From contig JAQCIK010000015.1 in assembly GCA_027592035.1 (NCBI GenBank), positions 1 to 55,752 on the forward strand: DNA of 55,752 nucleotides, given 5' to 3'. Below the pieces are notes generated by a model. That model made no database searches, was not told the DNA's origin, and saw only the letters and a program-made list of their open reading frames with translations. This document shows positions 1 to 7,945 of this stretch, piece after piece. The DNA is from Casp-actino8 sp001510455. GTDB taxonomy: Bacteria; Actinomycetota; Acidimicrobiia; Acidimicrobiales; Ilumatobacteraceae. A program made the translations under genes and the position numbers. Position 1 is the first letter of the stretch. The number at the start of each line of letters is the position of its first letter.

Positions 1-408
1 CTTCACGAGTACCGGGAAGAGCACCGCCACGGCCAGAGTCACGAGAGCCAGATAAATCCCTTTGATGCGTAGCGCAGGCAACGCGATGAGACATCCCACC
101 ACGAACGCGACTGCGGCCGCCGCGTAGAACGTGTAGCCCGGACTCCAACCGTGATCCTTGATGAGGATCGCCGCCGTGTAACCGCCGATGCCGAAAAAGG
201 CCGAGTGTCCGATCGAGATCATGCCGGTGAAACCGAGCACCAGGTTGAGCGACATGGCGGCGATGATGAGGACGAAAGCGTCGGAAAACTGACCGATTCG
301 TGACGTCGACAGCTGCGTGGGAACCCACACCACGGCGATGGCGATGACGGCGACACCGAGCAGACGCAAGGCCCAGTGCTGAGGAGAACCTTCCTTGATC
401 TTCCACAT
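1..408 (-). CDS. livM: Branched-chain amino acid ABC transporter permease LivM (partial, C-terminus beyond window)
   Basis: Inner-membrane permease of a LivFGHM-type importer for branched-chain amino acids or related amides and ureas. The N-terminal 136 residues are present. A hydrophobic helix follows the first dozen residues, and then comes the typical LivM stretch around SLNLVLGFTGMISIGHSAFFG. The gene runs off the left edge, so the C-terminal half is missing from the window. The ATG at 408 lies 2 bases after the LivH stop, so it is translated as the fourth gene of the livG-F-H-M unit. No LivK binding protein is visible; it could lie to the left. The family call is firm, the substrate is not known. 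Confidence 0.9.
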   Translation of the reverse strand, partial: MWKIKEGSPQHWALRLLGVAVIAIAVVWVPTQLSTSRIGQFSDAFVLIIAAMSLNLVLGFTGMISIGHSAFFGIGGYTAAILIKDHGWSPGYTFYAAAAVAFVVGCLIALPALRIKGIYLALVTLAVAVLFPVLVK

Positions 409-410
409 GA

Positions 411-1310
411 TCAGACCCTTTGCACCTTGACCGAACCGAAGAGTCCGGACGGCTTGAACAGCAACACCACGAAGATGGTCACAAGAGCCACGCCGAGCCG
501 TAGTTCCTGACCGATCCAGCCGGGCGCGTACCCAGCGGCCAATTGCTCACCGACACCGATCGAGAGTCCGGCGATCACCGCTCCTCCAGGACTGTCGAAC
601 CCGCCAAGGGTGGCCGAGGCGGCTGCGTAGATGAACACCGTGAACATGAGGCCGGCGGTGAGCTCGCCGGTGGTGGCACCGAACAATGTGCCGGCCAAGG
701 CACCCATGGCCCCGGCAATACCCCACGACGAGGCCAGAACCACACCACTCGGGATCCCAACCAGGCGAGCCGACTCAGGGTTACTGGCCACCGACCGCAT
801 GGCGAGTCCGAACTTGGTCTTGGAGAACAGAAGGAACAGCAGACCCATCAGAACGAGAGCCACCAACAAGATGCCCATGTACTCGTAGCGCCACACGGCG
901 CCGAAAATGCGGGCGAAGTCGGCGGGTTGATCAGGGAACAGACTCGGCATCTGTTCGGGTGGAAGATTGCCCCAGATCATCGCGGCGAGCGAGTTGAGAC
1001 CGAGAAAGAGCGCGATCGACACGACGAACACCCCGGCCTCGGACTTCTTGGCCACGCTGCGAATGAGTGACACCTCGGTGCCAGCACCCAGAACGAAACC
1101 GGTCAGCATTCCGAGCAGGACGGCCACGACGAGGGGCGCGCCCCAGGCGTTGTACTGCCACGTGAGGAACGTGCAGAACATGGCCATCTCGCCCTGGGCG
1201 AAGTTGAGGTGGCCGGTCCCCCGGAACACCACCACGAGCCCGAGCGCCAACAGCGCATAGATCGCACCGAAGCTCAGACCGTCGAAGACGTATTGGAAGA
1301 AACGATCCAT
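411..1310 (-). CDS. livH: Branched-chain amino acid ABC transporter permease LivH
   Basis: Second membrane permease of the importer, 299 aa, the usual LivH length. It is hydrophobic throughout, with about eight membrane segments. The N-terminal family signature is present near residues 14-42 (GLSFGAIYALLALGLVVVF, then GHLNFAQGEMAM). The ATG at 1310 follows the LivF stop (1312-1314) by one base. It pairs with LivM to form the membrane channel energised by LivF and LivG. Substrate specificity cannot be read from the permease; urea and amide transporters share this architecture. Confidence 0.93.
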   Translation of the reverse strand: MDRFFQYVFDGLSFGAIYALLALGLVVVFRGTGHLNFAQGEMAMFCTFLTWQYNAWGAPLVVAVLLGMLTGFVLGAGTEVSLIRSVAKKSEAGVFVVSIALFLGLNSLAAMIWGNLPPEQMPSLFPDQPADFARIFGAVWRYEYMGILLVALVLMGLLFLLFSKTKFGLAMRSVASNPESARLVGIPSGVVLASSWGIAGAMGALAGTLFGATTGELTAGLMFTVFIYAAASATLGGFDSPGGAVIAGLSIGVGEQLAAGYAPGWIGQELRLGVALVTIFVVLLFKPSGLFGSVKVQRV

Positions 1311-1311
1311 G

Positions 1312-2016
1312 TCAGGCCCCCAGGTACGCCTTGCGAATGCTGTCGTCGGCGGCGATCTCGGCCGCCGTCCCCGATGCCACCACGTTGCCGGTCTCGAGCA
1401 AGTACACCCGATGGGCGACCTTCAGCGCCAGGTTGGCGTTCTGTTCGACCAACAGGATCGACAGACCCTCCTCGGCGTTCAGACGCTTCAACACCTCGAA
1501 CAATTCCTGCGTGATGAGAGGAGCGAGTCCGAGACTCGGTTCGTCACAGAGCAACAACTTGGGTCGGCTCATGAGCGCCCGGGCGATCGCCAACATCTGC
1601 TGTTCGCCACCCGACAGACTGCCGGCCTTCTGTGAACGCCGCTCGGCGAGCCGGGGGAACACCTCGTACCAACGAGCGATGTCGTCGTCGATGGCGTCGC
1701 GACGCACATAGGCGCCGCTCCGAAGATTGTCCTCGACCGTCAATTCGGCGAAGGTGCCCCGGCCTTGTGGAACCTGCGCGACGCCGAGCCGAACGATCTT
1801 CTCGGCGCTCGTGTTCGAGATGTCGGCACCTTCGAAAGCGATGCGTCCCTGCCGAGCGATCATTCCCGAGACGGCGCGCATGGTGGTGGTCTTCCCGGCT
1901 CCGTTCGCGCCGAGAATGACGACGATCTCACCCGCTTCGACATCGAGCGAAACGCCGTGCAGAACTTCGAGCGGACCGTAACCGGCCCGGACGTCGTTCA
2001 GACTCAACAGACTCAC
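1312..2016 (-). CDS. livF: ABC transporter ATP-binding protein LivF
   Basis: Cytoplasmic ATPase of the importer, 234 aa. Walker A GANGAGKT lies at residues 36-43, signature LSGGEQQ at about 134-140, and Walker B LLLCDEP at about 154-160, so all catalytic elements are intact. The start is GTG at 2016, which overlaps the LivG stop in a GTGA arrangement; this predicts translational coupling and equal amounts of the two ATPases. Confidence 0.93.
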   Translation of the reverse strand: MSLLSLNDVRAGYGPLEVLHGVSLDVEAGEIVVILGANGAGKTTTMRAVSGMIARQGRIAFEGADISNTSAEKIVRLGVAQVPQGRGTFAELTVEDNLRSGAYVRRDAIDDDIARWYEVFPRLAERRSQKAGSLSGGEQQMLAIARALMSRPKLLLCDEPSLGLAPLITQELFEVLKRLNAEEGLSILLVEQNANLALKVAHRVYLLETGNVVASGTAAEIAADDSIRKAYLGA

Positions 2017-2822
2017 GAGCTCACCCCCAGGTAGGCCTGGATCACCTGTGGGTCGTTCTGAACCTCGGCCGGTGTTCCCTCGGCGATCTTGCGACCGAAC
2101 TCCATGGCGACCACGTGATCGGAGATCTTCATCACCATCGACATGTGGTGTTCGACCAACAACACGGTGAGGTCGAACTGGTTGCGAATGTCGACCACCG
2201 TGTCGGCGAGTTCGTCGACTTCGGCGTGCGTGAGGCCCGCAGCTGGTTCGTCCATGAGCAAGAAACGGGGCCGAGCCGCCAGCGCTCGCGCGATCTCGAG
2301 GCGCTTCAGGGTGCCGAAGGGCAAACCCATGGCCGGTCGAAAGGCGATCGCGCCGAGACCGAGTTGGTTGAGCAGATCACCGGCCCAGTTGCGTAGTTCT
2401 TTGTTCTCTCGGGCCGCGCCCAAGCGAAGAATCGAGCGGACGAATCCGACCCGTCCCTGACTGTGGGCACCCACCATCACGTTGTCGAGTACCGACATGG
2501 TGGGGAACAAGGCCAAGTTCTGAAAGGTACGGGCGATACCCAACCTGGCGATGCCATGGGCGGGCACCGTGAGCAGATCGGTCCCGTCGTAGACGATGCT
2601 TCCCTCCGAGGGCTGATAGATGCGGCTGACCACGTTGAACATGGTCGTCTTTCCGGCACCGTTCGGTCCGATCAGTCCGCAGATCTGACCGCGATCGATA
2701 CCGAAGGACAGCCCGTCGAGGGCCACGATGCCCCCGAATCGCACCGTGATGCCATCCACGGCGAGGAGTCGATCGGCTGCATTTTCGGGTACGGAACTCA
2801 CGAGACTTGACCCCCGGGACAT
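2013..2822 (-). CDS. livG: ABC transporter ATP-binding protein LivG
   Basis: First gene of the liv unit, 269 aa from the ATG at 2822. Walker A GPNGAGKT lies at residues 52-59 and Walker B FLLMDEP further on. The signature is degenerate (LPFGTLKRLEIARAL instead of the usual LSYGQQRRLEIARAL). The frame stays open upstream to 2906, but that extension looks like promoter sequence. A GTG at 2801 behind a purine-rich GGGGGTCAAG stretch is an alternative start. A TACTTT hexamer about 40 bases upstream could be the -10. The gene is divergent from the DUF305 gene at 2916. Confidence 0.88.
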   Translation of the reverse strand: MSRGSSLVSSVPENAADRLLAVDGITVRFGGIVALDGLSFGIDRGQICGLIGPNGAGKTTMFNVVSRIYQPSEGSIVYDGTDLLTVPAHGIARLGIARTFQNLALFPTMSVLDNVMVGAHSQGRVGFVRSILRLGAARENKELRNWAGDLLNQLGLGAIAFRPAMGLPFGTLKRLEIARALAARPRFLLMDEPAAGLTHAEVDELADTVVDIRNQFDLTVLLVEHHMSMVMKISDHVVAMEFGRKIAEGTPAEVQNDPQVIQAYLGVSS

Positions 2823-2915
2823 GACACGACGGGTCGCCCCGCGCCGGCAGAAAGTAGCACCCGCAGGTCCGAGTGTGCCGGGACGGACGCTCCACCCATG
2901 TGCCACGCTTGAAAC

Positions 2916-3596
2916 GTGAACGCAGACGGAGACACCTCACTCGACGACGGCCCCGACGAGATCGACGTCGACGACACTGACGACGTCATCGTTCTGCCGT
3001 GGTGGCAGAACCCCCTCAATTTCATCGCTCTCGGACTGGCCTCGCTCATCTTGGGCATCGGAATCGGCTACTTCGTCGGTGATCGCAACGCGTCGGTCTC
3101 GTACAACGATGCCGACGTCGGATTCCTCCAGGACATGCGCTACCACCACGAACAGGCGGTCGACATGGCCTTCTTCTACCTCACCTCGGTCGACGAACCG
3201 CTCCCCCGACTCGAGTTGTACGCCCAAGAGATTCTCTACACCCAGCAACTCGAGGTCGGACTCATGATCGAGTTGTTGCGAAGTTTCGGCCAGGCCGAGG
3301 CCAACGACACCGGAACCGCCATGACCTGGATGGGAACTCCCGTTCCGCTCGACGACATGGACGGCCTCGCCAGTCAGGACAAATTGAACGAGTACGCCCG
3401 CGCTCGGGGCCTCGATGCATCGATTGCGTTCGCGACCCTGATGCTCGATCACCATCTGGGCGGAATCCACATGGCCGAATACGTGCGCGACGCCGGTCGG
3501 AACCCATCGGTGCGAGTCCTCGCCGACTCGATGATTCGTGGACAGACGGGTGAAGTCGCCGAGATCTCGGCCGTGCTGCAGGAGTTGACGGGCTGA
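2916..3596 (+). CDS. DUF305 family membrane-anchored protein
   Basis: A 226-aa protein with an acidic N-terminus, one membrane anchor at about residues 33-54, and a DUF305 four-helix domain outside. The two family histidine motifs are visible: DMRYHHEQ at 73-80 and MLDHHLGGIHMAEY at 176-189. DUF305 proteins are ferritin-like helical bundles, some linked to copper handling; the role here is unproven. The start is GTG at 2916, with a weak -10-like CACGCT at 2904-2909. The stop overlaps the CTG start of the next gene, so the metallopeptidase is probably co-translated. Confidence 0.85.
   Translation: MNADGDTSLDDGPDEIDVDDTDDVIVLPWWQNPLNFIALGLASLILGIGIGYFVGDRNASVSYNDADVGFLQDMRYHHEQAVDMAFFYLTSVDEPLPRLELYAQEILYTQQLEVGLMIELLRSFGQAEANDTGTAMTWMGTPVPLDDMDGLASQDKLNEYARARGLDASIAFATLMLDHHLGGIHMAEYVRDAGRNPSVRVLADSMIRGQTGEVAEISAVLQELTG
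3580..3595 (+). promoter_or_regulatory. Shine-Dalgarno AGGAG deciding a CTG start
   Basis: AGGAG (3580-3584) stands 8 bases ahead of CTG (3593-3595). No ATG, GTG or TTG in that frame can include the lipoprotein signal, so this ribosome site supports CTG initiation at a CTGA stop/start overlap. Confidence 0.65.
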
Positions 3597-4951
3597 GACG
3601 CTTCATCGCGATCCTTCTCGGCCTGCTCACCGCCTGTGGGGGTGCCGACCTGACCCTCCTCGAAGGTCGCAACACCGATGGTTCGTCATCGATGCGTTCC
3701 GACCGATGGAGTGACGAGAACGACTACTCGGCGTTTCTCGCCGCCGCCCTCGATGACATCGAGGATTTCTGGACCGAGGAGTATCCGATCACCTACGGCG
3801 ACGCTTACGTACCTCTCGTCGGAGGGGTGCACGGACATCGCCGCGACCGGAGAACGCCCCTGCCTTCGGGCTGCTCGTTCGACGGCGATTACGCCGACGT
3901 CGAGGAGAACGCGTTCTTCTGCGACGACGGCGACTTCATCGTGTTCGACGACGAGATCCTCTTTCCTTCCTTCGCCGACGAGTTCGGAATCGTCGTGGTG
4001 GGCGTGATCATGGCCCACGAGTGGGGGCACGTGATCCAGTCACCGTTGCGCAACGACATTCTCGACAGTCACGTCAACACCACTCTCGAACTTCAGGCCG
4101 ACTGCTTCGCTGGCGCGTGGACCGCACGCGCTCGCCGCGACGGAGTCGGTGGTCGTCCCGTCACCGATCGCGACATCACGGCTTCGCTGCTCGGACTCGT
4201 CCAACTCGGCGATCGACCCGGTGACCGTCCCGACGATCCGGCCGCCCACGGATCGGCCTTCGACCGAGTGAGTGCCTTCCAAGACGGCTATCTCGGCGGG
4301 ACTGCGCCGTGCGCCGAGTACGAATTCGTCGAACCGATTCCGCTTCAGTTCGGCTTCACGGTGGAGGAACTCTCGCGACTCAATCCGAGTGATTTCCCGT
4401 TCGACGCCGACATGTTCGAACTCTTGACCGACGATCTCGACCTGTACTGGAGTGCACTCTTGCCGGAGTGGAACTCGCCGACCGTTGCTTTCGACGACGA
4501 ACCCTGCCGGGACCCACGACCGGCCACTCTCGGCGTGACCGTGTGCACATCGCCGCCGACGATCGTCGTCGACACTGATCTCATGCTCGACGTGTATCGC
4601 AGCACACCAGGCGATTTCGCCGTCGGCTACCTACTGGCCGTCGGCTACGGAGAACTCGTCCAGAATACGCTCGACCTCGAACTCGACGGCGAGATCGGGC
4701 ACCTCCTCAACGACTGTCTCGCCGGCGCCTGGTCAGGTGACATCCTGCCTCTGAACCTCGACCCCGTGGTCCCTCCGAGTGAGGAGACGCCTCGGATCTC
4801 GCTGTCACCCGGCGATCTCGACGAGGCGATCCGAACCATGATCACCATCGGTGACGTCTCGGCCGATCTCGACGAACTGGGAAGTCCCTTCGAAAAGGTG
4901 GACGCCTTTCGTCAAGGCGTGTTCAACGGCGCCTCGGCCTGCCTCGGCTGA
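3593..4951 (+). CDS. Neutral zinc metallopeptidase lipoprotein (apparent CTG start)
   Basis: A secreted zinc protease-like protein. HEWGH, the HExxH zinc motif, lies at about residues 142-146 and is followed by LELQAD, which supplies a likely third ligand; this matches the putative neutral zinc metallopeptidase (YpfJ-like) family. The first standard start codon in frame is ATG at 3692. Reading back to CTG at 3593 adds 33 residues that form a complete lipoprotein signal peptide (Arg-Arg, a hydrophobic core, lipobox LTAC). AGGAG at 3580-3584 sits 8 bases before this CTG, and the CTG overlaps the DUF305 stop as CTGA. An in-frame TGA at 3551 limits any further extension, with no ATG, GTG or TTG between. 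Length 452 aa. The family call is confident; the CTG start is inferred. Confidence 0.8.
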   Translation: MRRFIAILLGLLTACGGADLTLLEGRNTDGSSSMRSDRWSDENDYSAFLAAALDDIEDFWTEEYPITYGDAYVPLVGGVHGHRRDRRTPLPSGCSFDGDYADVEENAFFCDDGDFIVFDDEILFPSFADEFGIVVVGVIMAHEWGHVIQSPLRNDILDSHVNTTLELQADCFAGAWTARARRDGVGGRPVTDRDITASLLGLVQLGDRPGDRPDDPAAHGSAFDRVSAFQDGYLGGTAPCAEYEFVEPIPLQFGFTVEELSRLNPSDFPFDADMFELLTDDLDLYWSALLPEWNSPTVAFDDEPCRDPRPATLGVTVCTSPPTIVVDTDLMLDVYRSTPGDFAVGYLLAVGYGELVQNTLDLELDGEIGHLLNDCLAGAWSGDILPLNLDPVVPPSEETPRISLSPGDLDEAIRTMITIGDVSADLDELGSPFEKVDAFRQGVFNGASACLG

Positions 4952-4960
4952 GCTCCGCTT

Positions 4961-6040
4961 TCAGGGTGTCGATGATGCAGGCGCAGGGGTCGAGGGTGCC
5001 AGCGTCGTCGTGGTCGTCGTCGTGGTGGTCGACGTGGTCGTGGTCGTCGATGTGGTCGAGGTCGTGGTCGTGTAGTTGGGGTCGCGCCAGTTGAAGCGCG
5101 GTGGCGGCGACCCGTACGCCTCGGGTTCTTTCACGCCGTCCCACACGAACACTTGATCACCGAGAGTCACGAGCGACTGGTAGTAGTCCGAGATGTGCAT
5201 CGGGATGCGGATGCATCCGTGCGAAGCCGGGTACAGGGGAACCTCATGAGCCCCGTGCACAGCGATGCCGTAGTTGAAATACACCGGGTTGTAGAGGCCA
5301 CCGAGTTGACTTTCGCGACGACCTTCGACCAAGCGGTCGTAGCGATACACGCCCCCAGGAGTCCACGACAGTCCGCACCAGCCTTCCTTGATGGGCTCGA
5401 CTCCGTCCTCGTTGCCACGCTCACCCGGATCGATCGTGACTTCTTCGCACCATTCTTGATCGTCGCCCGACGACACGTGAGTCACCAGAACGGCCTGATC
5501 TCGCTGGAACACGGCCAGCACTTGCTCGGGTAGGTAGATCTCGGTGTGGTTGGGGGTCGAATCGGGACGCCGAGGAGTGATCACGATGGGGTCCTGCATC
5601 CGACTCCACATCTCGGGAGTCACCCGACCGGTCACCTGGTCGCGCGGCACTCCCATCACCAATTTCTCGAATGCCCACACGGCTTGTTGCGTGCGCTCAC
5701 CGAACACTCCGTCGGCCACTCCCGGATCGAACTTCAGAGCCAGTAGACGGTCCTGGATCAGCTTCACTTCGGGCCCGGCCGCTCCGCGGCCGAACGTCTG
5801 CGACAGGGGCAACTTCACGACCGGCGTTTCCGTGTTCTCGGTGACGACCTGCGAGATCGTCGTGTTCGTGACGACGGGAGCGGCCGAACCGCGATCGTCG
5901 TCGCCATCGGCCACCACTCCGACGGCCACCACCGCCACCAGCACTGCAGCCGCTCCGATCGCCGGATACCAGCGATTGAGTTCCGATGGAACGCGGTTCT
6001 CCGGTCGGGTCGACCTTCGCCGAGGGGAGCCCTGTTTCAC
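4961..6040 (-). CDS. L,D-transpeptidase (YkuD) with peptidoglycan-binding domain and Thr-rich tail
   Basis: Cell-wall enzyme expected to form 3-3 peptide cross-links or attach proteins to peptidoglycan. A single membrane anchor lies at about residues 25-45. A PG_binding_1 domain follows at about 75-140 (GRGAAGPEVKLIQDRL to VFGERTQQAVWAFEKL). The YkuD domain then carries a conserved His (AVHGAHE) and the catalytic ASHGCIRI motif. After the domain comes a roughly 30-residue tail made almost only of Thr and Ser, ending in a Pro/Ala/Ser-rich stretch, unusual for being C-terminal. GTG start at 6040, 7 bases after TAGCCT (6048-6053), so probably leaderless. Convergent with the metallopeptidase, 9 bases apart. 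Confidence 0.9.
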   Translation of the reverse strand: MKQGSPRRRSTRPENRVPSELNRWYPAIGAAAVLVAVVAVGVVADGDDDRGSAAPVVTNTTISQVVTENTETPVVKLPLSQTFGRGAAGPEVKLIQDRLLALKFDPGVADGVFGERTQQAVWAFEKLVMGVPRDQVTGRVTPEMWSRMQDPIVITPRRPDSTPNHTEIYLPEQVLAVFQRDQAVLVTHVSSGDDQEWCEEVTIDPGERGNEDGVEPIKEGWCGLSWTPGGVYRYDRLVEGRRESQLGGLYNPVYFNYGIAVHGAHEVPLYPASHGCIRIPMHISDYYQSLVTLGDQVFVWDGVKEPEAYGSPPPRFNWRDPNYTTTTSTTSTTTTTSTTTTTTTTTLAPSTPAPASSTP

Positions 6041-6120
6041 GGCGCTGAGGCTACCTTCACGGCTCTCGACCCCGGAGTCGGACCCGTGTGTCGTTCACCT
6101 CGTGACTGGTCGGAACTCGT

Positions 6121-6876
6121 TCACCTGACGTCGACCGGCTGGATGGCCCGCAGTTCTCGCCTCAACTGCCACATCTCGCGCAGGATCTTCACGATCACCG
6201 AAGGGGACGACAGCGTCGACACCCCTCGCGTACGGGGGAAGTAATCGACTCCGAACTGAACGATGTGATAGCCGAATTTGTGGGCACGGATCACCAGCTC
6301 GGCATCGATGAAAGAGCCTTCCGACTTCAGTTCGACGTGCTCGAAGATGCGACGACGACAGAGCTTGAACGCGAAGTTGACGTCTCGCATCTTCAGGCCG
6401 AAGAAGACGCGTACCAACGCGTTGTAGAAGAACGAGTACACCGTTCGGACGTATCCCTCACCCGTTCGGTCGAGGCGATACGCACTCACCACGTCGGCCT
6501 CGTAATGACGCATGAGACGACAGGCCTTCTGGAGTTCGTCCATGTCGAAGGGAAGATCGGCATCGGTGTACAGAACGAGATCCCCGGTCGCGTGGGCGAA
6601 CCCGGTCTTGATCGAACCCCCGAGTTTGCGATTCTTCGGATGGTGAACGACCCGGACCCGCGGGTCAGCGGCCGCCGCCTCGTCGGCCAACTGCCCAGTG
6701 GCATCGGTCGACGCGTCGTCGACGACCACGATCTCGTAGTCGGCCACCTCTCCCGCTTCCATCAGCGCCGTCGCGGCCTCTCGCGCCGCCTGCAACGTAC
6801 GGTCGATGTAGTCCTCTTCGTTCCACATCGGGAAGAAAAGGGTCAGCTTCTCGAAGTGAGCGGAGTGCGAATCCAC
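6121..6876 (-). CDS. Family 2 glycosyltransferase (dolichyl-phosphate mannose synthase-like)
   Basis: A 251-aa GT-A fold enzyme. The N-terminus has the nucleotide-sugar binding start FFPMWNEEDYI, then VVDDASTDAT, and the metal-binding DxD-type motif YTDADLPFD around residue 100. The family usually transfers a sugar to polyprenyl phosphate or a lipid acceptor. No C-terminal membrane segments are present, so it is the soluble DPM1-like form. GTG start at 6876, 6 bases after TAGCGT (6883-6888), leaderless in appearance. The acceptor and donor cannot be told from sequence. Confidence 0.88.
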   Translation of the reverse strand: MDSHSAHFEKLTLFFPMWNEEDYIDRTLQAAREAATALMEAGEVADYEIVVVDDASTDATGQLADEAAAADPRVRVVHHPKNRKLGGSIKTGFAHATGDLVLYTDADLPFDMDELQKACRLMRHYEADVVSAYRLDRTGEGYVRTVYSFFYNALVRVFFGLKMRDVNFAFKLCRRRIFEHVELKSEGSFIDAELVIRAHKFGYHIVQFGVDYFPRTRGVSTLSSPSVIVKILREMWQLRRELRAIQPVDVR

Positions 6877-6940
6877 GCCGTCACGCTAGCGGTGACCTCG
6901 ACGACGTTCGACGCGATGTCGAGTCACCACGCAGGTCACG

Positions 6941-6946
6941 TAGCGT
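6941..6946 (+). promoter_or_regulatory. -10 hexamer TAGCGT (leaderless, start 6953)
   Basis: Six bases separate it from the GTG start of the small membrane protein. Confidence 0.5.
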
Positions 6947-6952
6947 GTACTC

Positions 6953-7441
6953 GTGCTCCCCCCTCCTCGTCTCGAGCAATCCGTCGAACGACGGGCCCTA
7001 CTGGCCGATCGAGGTCGCAACCATCGGCTGTCACGCGCTTGGTCGCGCGTGGTGGGCGCCGGATGGGTCGGACTCACACTCGCACTGGCGAGTGTCGGGG
7101 CATCGTCTCAGGTGATCGGTCGTCCGGTGTGGTGGGCCGATGACATCCGTTGGGGAACAATCGGAGTCGTCGTCGCCGTCTTCGTCGTGTTCGCACTCTG
7201 CACAAGTGTCGCTGTCTGGTCGTTTCTCGGCGGACCCTTCGTTCCCCAAGCATCGATCGTCGCCGGTTCACTCCTCGCCGTGAGCGCATTCGTCGATCGG
7301 CACTCGTCACCCGGTGGTGCCGTCGTCACCGGAGCTCTGGCCGCGAGCGCGCTTCTGCTCGGAATCGGATCGCTCTCCGGCCGACGTCAGCCCGATGACG
7401 CGGCCAATCGAACCGCGAGCTCGGCCAACACGGCCGACTGA
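6953..7441 (+). CDS. Small integral membrane protein, unknown function
   Basis: I do not recognise this 162-aa protein. The first 45 residues are basic and polar. They are followed by about four hydrophobic segments (around 48-66, 78-100, 107-118 and 124-140) and a short polar C-terminus. A GTG start at 6953 lies 6 bases after TAGCGT (6941-6946), the leaderless geometry seen elsewhere in the window. Its 3' end overlaps the convergent phosphatase gene by 55 bases. Expression seems likely from the promoter; function is open. Confidence 0.6.
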   Translation: MLPPPRLEQSVERRALLADRGRNHRLSRAWSRVVGAGWVGLTLALASVGASSQVIGRPVWWADDIRWGTIGVVVAVFVVFALCTSVAVWSFLGGPFVPQASIVAGSLLAVSAFVDRHSSPGGAVVTGALAASALLLGIGSLSGRRQPDDAANRTASSANTAD

Positions 7442-7926
7442 GCACCGACCTCCGGACCGGCTCCGGGGCGCGAACGCCGAACGTGCTCGAGCGCGTCGTC
7501 GAGAGTTCGACCGTCGTGAAGACACATCGCGACCGCCAAGGTTCCGGCACGTCCCATGCCCGCTCCGCAGTGAGCCACGACGTGGCGACCGCGACGAAGT
7601 CGTTCCCACACGATCGCGTACGTCTCGGCCGCTCGCTCGATGTCGGGTGACGACAGATCGGGTGTCGGAAACCAAAGAGCAGTGGACGAAGCGCGTAACC
7701 AGTGCACGTAGTCGGGATAGCGATCGGCGATCTCGTGCTCCTCGACCAAACAGACGACGTCGACGTCCGACGAGTGGAGGGCGATCCGTCGGAACAAGGT
7801 GGCGGGGTCGGGAGCGATCGCATGCTTCCCGCAGATCCACAAAGAACCGGGGTCGAGCCGTAAGTCCACGCGATCGACACCACCGTCGAGGTTCACGCAC
7901 CGACCATACAGATCGCCTGTTGTCAC
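7387..7926 (-). CDS. Dual-specificity / protein-tyrosine phosphatase-like protein
   Basis: A 179-aa cysteine phosphatase. The active-site loop HCGAGMGRAG fits H-C-x5-R exactly, with a preceding WPD-like aspartate region (WFPTPDLSSPDIE). It would hydrolyse phosphate from Tyr/Ser/Thr or a small phospho-molecule. GTG start at 7926, 19 bases from the divergent argG. An AACGCT hexamer upstream is a weak -10. Its 3' end overlaps the convergent membrane-protein gene. The protein substrate is unknown. Confidence 0.83.
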   Translation of the reverse strand: MTTGDLYGRCVNLDGGVDRVDLRLDPGSLWICGKHAIAPDPATLFRRIALHSSDVDVVCLVEEHEIADRYPDYVHWLRASSTALWFPTPDLSSPDIERAAETYAIVWERLRRGRHVVAHCGAGMGRAGTLAVAMCLHDGRTLDDALEHVRRSRPGAGPEVGAQSAVLAELAVRLAASSG

Positions 7927-7932
7927 CGCCGA

Positions 7933-7938
7933 TAGCGT
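7933..7938 (+). promoter_or_regulatory. -10 hexamer TAGCGT (leaderless, argG)
   Basis: Seven bases separate it from ATG 7946. Confidence 0.5.
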
Positions 7939-7945
7939 TCAGCGC

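Noticed and set aside
2823..2906. Extension of LivG to 2906
   Set aside because: The extra 28 residues are not ABC-like and would occupy the divergent promoter with the DUF305 gene.
5000..5080. GTCGTCGTGGTGG tract as a CRISPR or microsatellite array
   Set aside because: It codes for the Thr-rich tail of the L,D-transpeptidase; no spacers or regular repeat units exist.
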